A DNA stretch of 22,500 bases from Chara braunii (Eukaryota > Streptophyta > Charophyceae > Charales > Characeae): assembly GCA_003427395.1 (NCBI GenBank), contig BFEA01000104.1, positions 293,438 to 315,937 on the forward strand. The letters run 5' to 3'. Of this stretch, positions 1 through 9,520 are shown piece after piece; position 1 is the stretch's first letter; every line of letters starts with the position of its first letter. Position numbers and translations under genes: made by a program. The notes under the pieces were generated by a model. That model was given only the letters and a program-made list of their open reading frames with translations. It did no database searches and was not told where the DNA came from.

Positions 1-260
1 TGCCAAGCTTGGGCGCGCATGGGCGTGCACTCCCAAGCTTGGGTGCGCATGGGCGCGCACTCTAACTGCAATGCCAAGCTTGGGCGCGCATGGGCACGCA
101 CTCTCAAGCTTGGGCGCGCATGGGCAAACACTCAAACTACAATGCCAAGCTTGGGCGCGCATGGGCACGCTCTCTAACAACAATATCAAGCTTGGGTGTG
201 CATGGGCGTGCACTCTCAAGCTTGGGCGCGTATGGGCACGCAATACCTGGTCTGGGCACG
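1..260. repeat. GC-rich tandem array, 30/41-bp units (3' LTR copy)
   Basis: Units built on AAGCTTGGGCGCGCATGGGC, some followed by CGCACTCTAACTGCAATGCC, repeat head to tail and decay towards 260. Alternating GC steps may favour unusual DNA structure. The small plus-strand ORFs across it are translations of the repeat and are not taken as genes. Confidence 0.85.
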
Positions 261-667
261 TGTGGGCGCGCACTGAAAATAATTATCTGATCTGGGTGCG
301 CGCGAGCAGGTATTTAAAAATAATAATAGGTCCGGGCGCGCGCGGACGCGCACTGAAAATAAATATCAGACCTGGGCGCGCGCGAGCGCACACTGACAAT
401 TATAATCAAAATTCAATCTTTGCTTGGGACTAATATACAACTGTTTGCAACAGGGTACTACTCGCGAAACTTGGCCTTCTCTTAGGGACAGACTACTATC
501 GTCATCAAACGAGAGTTGGTCAACAGAGTATGTGCAGACTAAATACCCAGTTGAAATGGACACGTGTGCTCTTCAGTGACGGTGCACAACAACACACACA
601 CAGTTGCGAACAACAGTGTTTCTCAGTCACAGTACGCGACTGCGCACAGTTGAGAATAGCAAAATAT

Positions 668-1078
668 TATGAAATGTCCCTTGCTAATGGCCCAGTGCTC
701 AGAAAAGGCTCTTGCGATGATGGCACTGTTCATAAATAGCACCATTCAAAAATGGCTCTTTCCAAAATGGCATTGTTCAGAAATAGCACTTGCGAGTAGC
801 ACTGTCCAAAAAAAATGGCTCTTGCAAATAGCACCGAATAGCACAGTTCAGAAATGGCTTTTTGCGAATAGCACTGTTAACAAATGAATAGCGCTGGCGA
901 ATAGCACAATGCTAAAAAATGGCCCTGACGAATAGCACAATGCTCAGAAATAGCCCTGACAAAGAGCACAATGCTCGGAAATGGCTCTAACGAATAGCAC
1001 ATTGCTCAAAAATAGCCCTGACAAATAGCACAATGCTCAGAAATGGCTTTGACGAATAGCACATTGCTCAAAAAATGG
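668..1078. repeat. 31-bp tandem array (3' LTR copy)
   Basis: Degenerate units of about 31 bp carry GAATAGCACAATGCTCAGAA and ATGGCCCTGAC. At least six consecutive units are clear between 890 and 1075, with more diverged ones before. Confidence 0.8.
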
Positions 1079-1116
1079 TATGGTGCATTCTCTGCACAGT
1101 TGCGGGAATAGTCAGA

Positions 1117-1590
1117 TATGGTTCTTAGGTACGGTGCGCTCTCTGCGCACTATTGCAAAATACTCAAATATGGCCCTCGAGTACGGCGCACACCGCTCAC
1201 AGTGACCAGCTGCGAAATACTCAGATGTGGCCCTCAAGCATGGTGCGAACGGCGCATGGCCCTCAGATATGGCCCTCAAGCATGGTGCGAACAGCGCACA
1301 GTATAGTGCAAACGGCGCACAGTTCCGATATGGCCCTCAAGTGTAGTGCGAAACAGCGCACAATTCAGATATGGCCCTCAAATATGGTCCTCAAGCATGG
1401 TGAGAACAGCGCACAGCATCATGCGAACGGCGCGCTGTTCAGATATGACGGTGATATGACCCTCAAGTATGGTCCTCAAGTATGGTCCTCAAGCATGGTG
1501 CGAACAGTGCACAGCATGGTGCAAACGGCGCACTATTCAGATATGGCCCTGATATGGCCCTCAAGTGCGGTATGCACAGTTGCCAACTCG
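1117..1590. repeat. Degenerate 35-40-bp tandem array (3' LTR copy)
   Basis: Repeats of GATATGGCCCTCAAGCATGG followed by TGCGAACAGCGCACAG, in full and partial units. A 195-codon plus-strand ORF crosses it in both LTRs, but its translation is repeat-derived and low in complexity. Confidence 0.75.
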
Positions 1591-2075
1591 GACGTGGCCC
1601 TCGACGAAATGCTGAGTGTGACTGCGCAATCGACCTGGTGCGACTGCGCAAACAAAATGACTGCACAGGTGGTCTCAAAATCGGCTTGGTACTCGGTGAG
1701 ACTGCGCTTGCAGTCTCAAAATGGACTTGGTACACGGTGAAACTGTGCTCAAAATCGACTTGTTACTCGAAGTGGCTGAGCAAACGCAATCCAAAAAGCG
1801 GCAAGTACAGCCTCAAAATCACCATCCCTATTGAGAAAGCGCAGCGTCGCACTTGAAGTGAAGTGCGCACAGTCGCATTTCCTTGAGATCATTCAGGCGC
1901 AATTTGTTGGTTGGACGCGCAATGTCGCAATTTAAGTGCGCACAATTGCAGTCTCTCATGGTCACTTTGGCAGAACTCTGTGGATCGATTATTCAAAACC
2001 GCACTTAAAAGTCATTATTTGCGCAGTGTCGCATCTGAATGCGCAAAGTCGCAGAAGCACTGGGTGCCCACAATT

Positions 2076-2317
2076 GACATATTCAGTTCGAGTGCCTCTT
2101 GGCACAGTCAATCAGCGGACTATAATTCGGCATACTCAGGCATAACCAATCAATGGACTATAAAGCGGCATACTCAGTTCAAGTGCCTGTCAGCACAGCC
2201 GATCAGCAGACTATAAAGCGGCATGCTCAGTTCAAGTGTCTCTCGGCACAGTCGATCAGCATACTGTAAAGCGACATGCTCAGTTCAAGTACCTCTCGGC
2301 ACAACCGACTCAATTTG
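2076..2317. repeat. 53-bp tandem array (3' LTR copy)
   Basis: Units begin GGCATACTCAGTTCAAGTGC and end near CAGACTATAAAGC. Starts at 2167, 2220 and 2273 are exactly 53 bp apart, with earlier units at about 2076 and a shortened one at 2129. The plus-strand CTATAAAGC in each unit looks TATA-like but is part of the repeat. Confidence 0.8.
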
Positions 2318-2523
2318 ATTGCTTGTTGACGCTCATCTCAGAATCCAACTCTCAAATACAGCACTTGAGTGCTGGGCTCATAGCCAGTCATCAGGTGCAG
2401 TGTTCTCCAGTGTTCAGTTCAGGGTCAACCCTTAGATACAGCGCAAAAGCACATGATTTGTGACCAATCAACAAAGCTCATGCATAGTGCGCACAGATCA
2501 AATACGGCACTTACTTAGCCCAC

Positions 2524-2624
2524 GGAGGCGGTTGAAAGGAGGAGGGAAAGAGAGAAGAGAGAGAGAAGAGAGAGAAGAAATGATGAGAGCTAGGAGAAAG
2601 GGTGAGAGAGGGAAAGTGAGGGAC
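2524..2624. repeat. GA-rich purine tract (3' LTR copy)
   Basis: A purine-rich, AGAG-dominated tract is followed by a C/T-rich stretch to about 2770. It is repeated at 19889-19989. It lies just downstream of the TATA box in minus-strand sense, so it would be a pyrimidine-rich RNA segment in the leader. Confidence 0.65.
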
Positions 2625-2856
2625 CAATCTTGCCCCTCCCTTTCCTTACCCCTTCCCTTGCTTGCCTCCTGCTCGATTCTCTTGTCTCCTGCTCCACGCT
2701 CCCCTCTTGCTCCAGCTGGCACGTCGCTATTCTTTGGCCCGTGCCTCTCGCTCCTTACCGTTCCGTCAAGGCTATAGTGCTCTCTTAATGCGCCACTTCC
2801 TTCTCACGCATGCTGATCTCTCGAACTGATCTGATCTTTTGGGTGACGTGGCCTCT

Positions 2857-2864
2857 CTTTTATA
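2857..2864 (-). promoter_or_regulatory. LTR TATA box inside a palindrome (3' LTR)
   Basis: This is the identical counterpart of the TATA box at 20222-20229, with the same GGCCTCTC/GAGAGGCC arms at 2850-2857 and 2868-2875. In the 3' LTR it could drive transcription out of the element to the left. Confidence 0.55.
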
Positions 2865-2976
2865 ATGGAGAGGCCAAGTGATCGGGGTTGAGTGCTGCAG
2901 TCCCAAGGTCGGGGCCGTGGTCTANCTCTAGACCGGGCCTGTGCTAAAAATAGCAGCAGTCCCGACCTCGGGATAT

Positions 2977-3235
2977 GAACAGTCAGTCCTATTTTTAGAA
3001 CGGGACTGGCGCAGGCCCAGTCCCTGGTAGATGAACAGTCAGTCCCACACTAAAAATAGCGTGGGGCTGTGCTATTTTTAGAACGGGATTGGCGCAGGCC
3101 CAGTTCCCGGTAGATGAACAGTCAGTCCCATGCTAAAAATAGCATGGGGCTGTGTTATTTTTAGAATGGGACTGGCGCAGGCCTGACTTTGGGAAACGAA
3201 CAGTCAGTCCTGAGCTAAAAATAGTACATGACCCT
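2977..3235. repeat. U3 array of about 83-bp units with stem-loops (3' LTR copy)
   Basis: The motif GAACAGTCAGTCC recurs at 2977, 3033, 3116 and 3198 (spacings 56, 83 and 82). Each unit contains a CTAAAAATAG core followed by CTATTTTTAG. The best hairpin is at 3127-3148: CCCATGCTA, loop AAAA, TAGCATGGG, a perfect 9-bp stem. Its neighbour at 3044-3065 has the same shape with one mismatch. The array lies upstream of the TATA box in minus-strand sense, so it may be an enhancer. Confidence 0.8.
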
Positions 3236-5099
3236 ATTTTAATTATTCGGGCCTGGCTGTTCATCTATATGGCTACTGAGGGCTGTTCCTTTCCTGGCCG
3301 TGTTACACGGTCGTGTCGGTCCGGTCCTAACCGGTCAAACTTAATTATCTCGGTAACCCTTGGTCCGTTTCAGGTGCCGCTTGGACCGGACCCCAATAAT
3401 TGGCCTATTGTGGTCGCGTCGGTCCAGTCCAACAGGGATGATTAGGTCTCCGGTGGACCATACCGTCGCGCCGTTTTTCCCTTGGTTTCGACTTAGGGGA
3501 AATCTAACGGAAGCGCTAAGGTCCATGACTACGGATGCAATTTTTGACGCAGGGCGGGAGTTGACCGCGGTGAGCCAATTTTCGCTGTTGCGCCGTATCA
3601 TCTTCTGACAACCATACTAAACCCCATTCCTGGCGTCCTCGCCAGGTTCTGGCCACTATAAAGGCCTAATAGCTTACTCATTCTCACCATTCGCACTTGA
3701 ACTCGCATCGTCAAGTGCGCGGCGCTGTTATGCTCTTGCTATTACTGCTGCCTTCATCGTTCTTGACTTGCTTGCGCTCTTTTCGCACTAGTGTTCATCG
3801 TTGCACAACGCTTATCGTCGCTCTCGTCGCGCAGCGCTTATCATCTTGCAGTCTCAGTCTCAATCCTGACCTGCACGTCTCATCATCACTGGATCAGTCC
3901 ATCTCATCCATACTGCCCATCAGTACAACATAACCCTCATCGATATCTTAGCCACGGGCGGATATGGGACCAATGATCGCATCCAGGATCATCGAGGTCA
4001 TCTAGACTAAAGGCTGCTTCATAAGGGGTGAACATACCAAACCCCTTTCTCTCTGTCTGCCGGCTCTGTGTCGCTCACTGTCGGGTCATACCAAACCTCG
4101 TTGTCTTCGTCTGGCTGTAGGGTACCTGCAAAACAGATGTCAAGTCATGTCTCAAAAGAAAGACGAGAAAAAGGATCTCTCCGAAAGACCCTTGCTGACA
4201 CCCCTTCCTCACTCACTCTCAGAGTCTTACCTTTCGGCCTTCCGAGAGTGCCCCCGCTCGCCCTGGTGGGCTCCTCCGCTGACCCAACCCGACAAGCAGA
4301 GTAAAGTCAGTCCTAATTCCCAGTCATGGCGGTCCGACCACCCTCTGAGCCCTTGCTCAGAACAGCTCACGGGGAGCCGCACACCCCTTCATGAAGCCCT
4401 CACTCCGATGAATGCAGACCCATAGCGCGGAAGTTCTTTAGTCGACTTCAGAACCTCCGTCTACTCGCTCGACTTCTTTCTAACGCCCGACTCTTGCCAC
4501 TGTGCGGGGAGCCAGCCAACACCCAACCAGACACTGCTGGTGAGTCAGAGCGAGTCCACAATTAAGCTTTGCAATAGTGGGCTAGGAGGCCATAAGAGCC
4601 CTGTTGCCAGCTGGGCTGTGGATACCTGGCTTGGCTCGGCGCCAAGGGAATGCCCCTGGAGACACTGCTCCCGAGAGACACCCCGATCAGAGTGATAGTA
4701 GGAGTCCACCACCTTGATCAGCCAAATGACAGATTTAGACTGGAAGAGGCTCAGGATGCCTCCTTCCTTTCTAGCAGGTGGACCAGATCACCATACGATG
4801 ACCTGAGGAACGACTAGCCACTCTAGGGTCTGGAGTTATCTGCCACTATGGCTCAGACACTCCGCTGACCCATCTAGCCTGTGGACCTTGTGAGAACCTG
4901 CTTCAGGGAATCATCTCTTGCTCAAAAGGCGCAGTCGAAAACTCTCCGGCTCTTCATGAAGGACGCTAGTGCTAACACCGCAGGGGATGCCACCGTGGAT
5001 AGACTCTCGCCGGGGAACTATTGCGAGAGCCCGGCGGCTGCAGTGGGAACACTCCTTCCAGCACGAAGAATGCAGCGAGCCTCAATCCGCTACCATGCT

Positions 5100-5139
5100 A
5101 AGTGATCTTTGCCCGATTATATGATCGGACAGATCACTT
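5100..5139. other. Imperfect palindrome / hairpin
   Basis: Outer arms AAGTGATCT (5100-5108) and AGATCACTT (5131-5139) are perfect 9-bp complements. Inside them CCGAT (5113-5117) pairs with ATCGG (5124-5128) around the loop TATATG. It resembles a stable stem-loop in the 3' non-coding tract. No T-run follows, so there is no reason to call a terminator. Confidence 0.6.
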
Positions 5140-5226
5140 CATCGATTATGACACATGACTGATTACCTATCCCTTTAGAGCTTGGTAGTGTTTAGTCGCG
5201 AAGACCCGTCTGGAGAGGAACCCCAT

Positions 5227-5256
5227 CTCAGCGATGCTGAGTCCCTTGCCAAGGGA
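5227..5256. other. Two adjacent short palindromes
   Basis: CTCAGC-GAT-GCTGAG is followed at once by TCCCTTG-C-CAAGGGA, two side-by-side perfect hairpins with tiny loops. Purpose unknown. Confidence 0.5.
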
Positions 5257-5714
5257 ACACTTCACTAGGCTAAGTACCACCCTCTTTCAGAGATAACTAA
5301 TCAACTTGTGTCAAATGATGTTAGGCAGTCCTTCTTACGCAATCGTACTAGAAGGTTGCCCCATCAACTGAGCGCTGACTTATGAGAGGAAGAAAACAAA
5401 TTTTACTTTATCCCACAACCATTCATTTCATAAATGTCATTCAAACTAAATAAAATACAATAAGAGGCAAGAACTGAAATCATATAAACTGCATCCCAAT
5501 CCCCCAGGCATGTTCCAGGACTGAGACATGACAAGCCAGATACAATGCCATGAACTGAAATTTTAAAAGTTTAACTCACATACATGCAAAACTGGGGCCA
5601 ATCTGGGCCCAGCAGACACATAAGTCCACCAATGAGCCGAGCCATCATAGGCTGCTCGTATCCAGCTCCGGCATCCGAAATCATTCCATAATCATAGCAA
5701 TCGACTGTCGGCTA

Positions 5715-6135
5715 CAGCTGGCGGCACACGGGCCAAGTCCCAGCACATAATCATCATCGATAGTTGGCGGCTCACTGGCCACGTCCCATGCAAATAATCA
5801 TCATCATCTATAGCTGGCGGCAACACTGTCCACATCCCAGCTCATAATCATCGATAAATGGCGGCTCACTGGCCACATCCCAGCAAATAATCATCATCAT
5901 CTGTAGCTGGCGGCAACACTGTCCACATCCCAGCTCATAATCATTGATAGTTGGCGGCTCACTGGCCACATTCCAACAAATAATCATCATCATCTGTAGC
6001 TCGCGGCAACACCGTCCACATCCCAGCTCATAATCATCGATAGCTAGCGGCGCACTGGCCACATCCCAGCAAATAATCATCATCATCTGTAGCTGGCGGC
6101 AACACTGTCCACATCCCAGCTCATAATCATCTGAA
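5715..6135 (-). repeat. 93-bp tandem array downstream of integrase
   Basis: Plus-strand CACATCCCAGCTCATAATCA recurs at 5831, 5924, 6017 and 6110, exactly 93 bp apart, with a more diverged unit near 5715-5800. As 93 is 31 codons, a minus-strand frame stays open across it (5808-6197, 129 codons), giving repeats such as DDYELGCGQCCRQLQMMMII. That frame lies just after the integrase stop. Whether it is translated is unknown. Confidence 0.85.
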
Positions 6136-6210
6136 GTTGGTGGCAGTCTCACTACGTCCGAACAAATGTTGAGGGCACACTGGCCACGTCTCAGCACGCT
6201 TGGGCTGATG

Positions 6211-7854
6211 CTAGACGGCTCTCGGGCCTCGCCTCATCACTCTGCCCGAACTCGGAATCAAATCTGCGTCTCTAAGTATGAATTTTTGGAGTCGGGAGCC
6301 GGATACTATACCATGGGATCTCGTACCATCCATCTCTGCTAACTCATAGGCCTTGCCTTCAACCTCTCTGATGATCCTAAATGGTCCCATCCACCTGGCC
6401 TCCAATCTCTTGGTCCACTGTGTCTCGAAAGATGTATCATGTAGAAGTACAATATCTCCGACATGAAGTCGTTCCTTCCTGATGTATCTCTTGTTGTTCC
6501 ACAGTGTGTGATCAGATAATCTGCTGTCTGACATCCTCTTTGTGGCCTCAATTATGGCTTCATCCACTTCCTTGATCTGCCTGATCCTCAGCCTCAATAA
6601 CTCCTCTGTGGAGTATGACTCTCTCTGTGCCTCGTGGGTCCAGGTCTCATCCAGGTTCTCAATGGGAGAAGTAGCATATCTGCCATACCAGAGTGTAATG
6701 GGCGCATAACCTGTAGTCCGCTTGACAGTCACATTGTCAGCATAGACAGCCGCTCTCAAGAAAGATGGTCAGTTCGTGGAATCACCTTGGCATCATTTCG
6801 ATATAGCATCCTTCAGTGTCCTGTGACCTCTCTCAACTGGTGCATTAGCCTGAGGATGATTTGGTGTCACAAATTTGATCCCGACTCCAAGTCTGAACAT
6901 GAGCTTCCTGACCATCTCATTCTTGAACTCTAATCCCTGATCAACCACAAACTCGCGTATGAAGGGGTACCTTAGATAGATTACCTCGATCCAATCTGCT
7001 ATTGTCTTTGCAGTTTTCTTACGAATGTCTTTTGCTTCAACATAACCAGACATGTTATCTCTCATGTTTAGTACATATTTCATTTCATCCTTATCAGTTG
7101 GCATAGTGATTAGATCAAGGTGAACAGTACTGCCAGGTTCAACAAGAACAGTGGGGTATAAGGGTTCAATCAATCTCATAGATGACCTTTTCTGACAGGC
7201 TTCACATGACTTACAATATCTCATAACCATATCCCTTAGACCATCCCAGTGATATAGTCGAGATACTTTTTAGTATGTCGCATCCACATCTCTATGACCC
7301 CCTGCTAGACCCTCATGCAGTGCGGCGATCACCTCTAGTTGCCTTTCCTTACCACACACTATTTTCAGTGGCGGTAGTCCTTCTTTAGCATCCACAAAAA
7401 GGTGACCCCTACGCAACCTAAAGGTTCTCTTTGTCTTCTCATGGTAGAATTCGTCCAACTGATTACTGCTCATTACCATACCGATTCTCTTATATTCCCC
7501 ATCATACTCATCCTTTCTAAATCTCTCTTCAGCATCCTTATCTTGATCAGGGTCTTCCGACTCTTCCTCTATCTCATTCAGCCTTCGTTCAGCCATCCTT
7601 GAACTCTTTGCCAACTCATGAGCTGCAACAGCAGCTTGTTCTACCATCCAGTACCATCCTTCCTTTTCATTCTCTCGAGTTAGAAGGTAGTGGAGGTAAG
7701 GGTCTTCCTTTTCTCCCCAAGAGTCTTCCCTACTCGTTGTTATGGCTGAGGCTGTATAACAACTGGGAACTGGAGGTAGTCCTTCATCATCGTCTTCCAT
7801 AAGGAATTCATCAACGAAGTGTGCCTCCTCAAGAGATTCATCATCTATTGATCC
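6211..7854 (-). pseudogene. pol: pol: linker and integrase, with in-frame stops
   Basis: One frame runs from the RNase H stop to the natural-looking TAG at 6211. An acidic linker (EEESEDPDQDKDAEERF) is followed by an HHCC zinc module (HEGLAGGHRDVD, then CKSCEAC), split by a TAA at 7270. The catalytic core has Asp in VHLDLITMP, Asp in FVVDQGLEFKNEM and Glu in HPQANAPVERGH, with 35 residues between the last two, the classic DD35E. TGA codons at 6793 and 6769 fall where the family has Trp (K-W-CQGDSTN-W-PSFLRAAVYADN). The C-terminal part has a GPF-type module (ARWMGPFRIIREVEGKAYEL). The enzyme joins element DNA to chromosomes. No chromodomain is visible. Confidence 0.85.
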
Positions 7855-8355
7855 CTATTCTACGCGGCTCAGCCCATCGGCTCGATTCTTTTCAGTAGGT
7901 ACCTTTTCTAATACAAAATCATACGTCCATATGTGAGCTATCCACCTACTGACTATAGCATCTACCTGCTGATGCCTCTTAACAGCTTCGATTACCGTCG
8001 TGGAATCCGTTCTCAGGATGAATCTCCGCCCCATAACATAGTGTCTAAACACCCTGAGACAGTGCAGGATTGCCAGAAGCTCCTTCCTTAACTGAATATA
8101 ACCCCTCTCTACCGAATTAAGGGTGTGTCTCTCGAATCTAAGTTGTCTTTCTCTACCATTCTCATCTCGCCGCACGAGCATCCCTCCTAATGCTATCGGG
8201 ATGCCATCGGCTTCGATGATGAAGCGCCTCTCCCTTTCATCGTCGAAGTATGGTACTCCTAATACGACCCCGCCATCTCTTAACTTATCTTGAAGTGTCC
8301 GCGCAGCCTTCTCTCTTTGGTCAGACAACTCTAAGCTAGCTCCTTGTCGCACCAT
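7855..8355 (-). CDS. pol: pol: RNase H domain
   Basis: This frame joins directly to the RT thumb (MVRQGASLELSDQREKAARTL is the usual link). The fold follows Ty3/gypsy RNase H: RRFIIEADGIPIALGGML (first acidic positions), then LNSVERGYIQLRKELLAILH (conserved Glu), HYVMGRRFILRTDSTTVIEA (Asp) and a final TEKNRADGLSRVE (Asp). All acidic positions expected of the active site seem present. It ends at a TAG (7855-7857), but the same frame continues into the integrase linker. The stop is probably a mutation of this copy and the natural product is one polyprotein. The domain removes the RNA strand during reverse transcription. Confidence 0.8.
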   Translation of the reverse strand: MVRQGASLELSDQREKAARTLQDKLRDGGVVLGVPYFDDERERRFIIEADGIPIALGGMLVRRDENGRERQLRFERHTLNSVERGYIQLRKELLAILHCLRVFRHYVMGRRFILRTDSTTVIEAVKRHQQVDAIVSRWIAHIWTYDFVLEKVPTEKNRADGLSRVE

Positions 8356-9514
8356 TTCTCTAAGGGGCTCGACTATCTTGGCGAACCCGGGGATGAAGAT
8401 CCGCTAGAAGCTGCAGACCCCTAGGAAGCTTCTTACTTCCCCAACCGTTTTTAGCGGCATCGGTCAGTTCAAGAGTTTGTCCACTTTCTTGAGATCAGGA
8501 CTTCTTCCTTCCAAGAAGCACCTAAAACCAAAGATCGTTACCTCTCTTTGGAAACAGTAGTGATTTCGGCCCGCTGGCTGTTAGGTTGTATTTAGTCAAC
8601 CTTTCTAGTACTTTCGCTACTCCCTGTGCATGTTCCCATACGAACTGCCTGACTCGACCATCCACTAAAGTCTCATCCTTTTCCTTTGGTCGTTTAACTG
8701 GATTGTCGTCAATGTACGGAAACGTAATCTCTGAGCATATAACCTCCATGACCTTCAGCATATCTCGCTGAACGACCGCGACCCCATTCGTCCACCCTTG
8801 AGGCACCACACACATTTGTATAAGGCCTCTAGTTGTATGCATGGCAGTCATAGGTCGACTAGTAGGGTCTATCGGGAACTGGTTATAGCTAGAGTACAAG
8901 TCTATTAGGGAGTAGATGCTCCTTCCGGCAAAAGACTCGGCTAATAGATCCGCGTTGGGTAAACTACCTGCATCGCGAACCTTTACCGAATTCAACTTTT
9001 GCAAGTTCTGTATCCAACACACGCCGCCACTTGGCTTCCAAAAGCAAAACCAGTGATTGGCATAAACTCCATAAGTTGGTTCCGCAACGTTGGAGGCGAT
9101 CTTCTGGTTTATGTACTCCATTACCTCTTTTTCTTCCTTTTGGGCATATTTTGTGGTTATATCATTCCAAGGCGTGTGAAGAACGGTCCAGATCTTGACC
9201 ATCTTGATCATGTCAACGTCCAGTCGTCCCCTCTCTTCATCATTAAAGGAAAAGATACCACTGTAGTTCTGACATAATTCATATATAAAATTCCTCTCAG
9301 CCGGCAGAAGGAAGTCATCGGTTTCTACCTTCATTATCTTAAACCTCTTTGGGGTAATTCTCCCTCCTTTTAATGCAGCCTCTCTTAATCTTTTAATTAT
9401 CTTTCTGTCCTTCTCTAATGTCTCATTGTAATCGTTCTCTATCGAGACGGTCACCGGATTCTTCTTAACGCCTTTGCACTTATACTTTCTCTCAGACCCG
9501 GTGACTATTTTTCT
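8356..9514 (-). pseudogene. pol: pol: reverse transcriptase domain, with a frameshift and stops
   Basis: The RT is in the -1 frame relative to gag-pro. Counting from the codon at 9454, it shows HWFCFWKPSGGVCWIQNLQK (about 134-153), the first catalytic Asp in YSLIDLYSSYNQ (D185), VPQGWTN (218-223) and the paired Asp of FPYIDD (249-250). Thumb sequence ends near SGPKSLLFPK. At about 8542-8548 the frame shifts by +1, then continues through FGFRCFLEGRSPD, a TGA at 8464 exactly where Ty3-type enzymes have Trp (LLN-W-P), a TAG at 8404 where Tyr is expected (SF-Y-R) and IPGFAKIVEPLREM. Catalytic residues are intact, but the reading frame is broken. It copies element RNA into DNA inside the particle. 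Confidence 0.85.
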
Positions 9515-9520
9515 AAAAAA
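9450..9520 (-). promoter_or_regulatory. Candidate programmed -1 ribosomal frameshift signal
   Basis: On the minus strand the gag-pro frame reads CCT TTT TTA GAA AAA TAG, giving a canonical X XXY YYZ heptamer T TTT TTA (9520-9514), the class used by many retroviruses. After an 8-nt spacer comes GTCACCGGGT (9505-9496), which pairs with ATCCGGTGAC (9459-9450): ten pairs including one G.T wobble, enclosing about 36 nt. The loop GAGA could pair with TCTC after the stem, a weak pseudoknot. The RT frame is the -1 frame and is open from the slip site. An accidental one-base deletion is the alternative. Confidence 0.55.

Larger units (their letters stand above)
1..3610 (-). repeat. 3' LTR of the retrotransposon (partial, truncated by window start)
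   Basis: This copy is collinear with 17366-20975 at a constant offset of 17365 and has no net insertion or deletion. It ends with GACA at 3607-3610, after which it continues into the internal region of the element, while the right copy continues into hAT sequence. Its left part, matching 14771-17365, would lie outside the window. The base call at 2925 is N. No good polypurine tract abuts 3611 on the minus strand; the nearest purine-rich stretch (GGAATGGGG) is about 11 bases away. Confidence 0.85.
3611..5714 (-). other. Long 3' non-coding tract between integrase array and 3' LTR
   Basis: I find no convincing minus-strand gene in these 2.1 kb. On the plus strand there is a TATA-like CTATAAAGGCC near 3657-3667 and short ORFs (ATG 3730, hydrophobic MLLLLLLPSSFL; ATG 4147, charged MSQKKDEKKDLSERPLL; frame 4881-5105). 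None matches a known family. Some Tat-type plant elements carry antisense ORFs in this position, so a plus-strand transcript is conceivable. It could also be a remnant of another element. Small palindromes occur at 5100-5139 and about 5227-5256. Confidence 0.45.

Noticed and set aside
1153-1740. A 195-codon plus-strand ORF, repeated at 18518-19105
   Set aside because: Its conservation is explained by the LTR duplication, and its translation is a low-complexity product of the tandem arrays (repeated MVRTAHS and QIWPSS).
1-4150. A plus-strand LTR extending past 3610 to use the TATA-like site near 3657
   Set aside because: The right copy ends exactly at GACA (20975), the genes and PBS are on the minus strand, and TGTC/GACA ends match. 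Plus-strand activity stays possible but does not define the LTR.
8533-8551. A second programmed frameshift inside the reverse transcriptase
   Set aside because: The +1 shift falls within a conserved enzyme core with no slippery or structural signal seen, and stops follow soon after. A one-base insertion in this copy is the better explanation.
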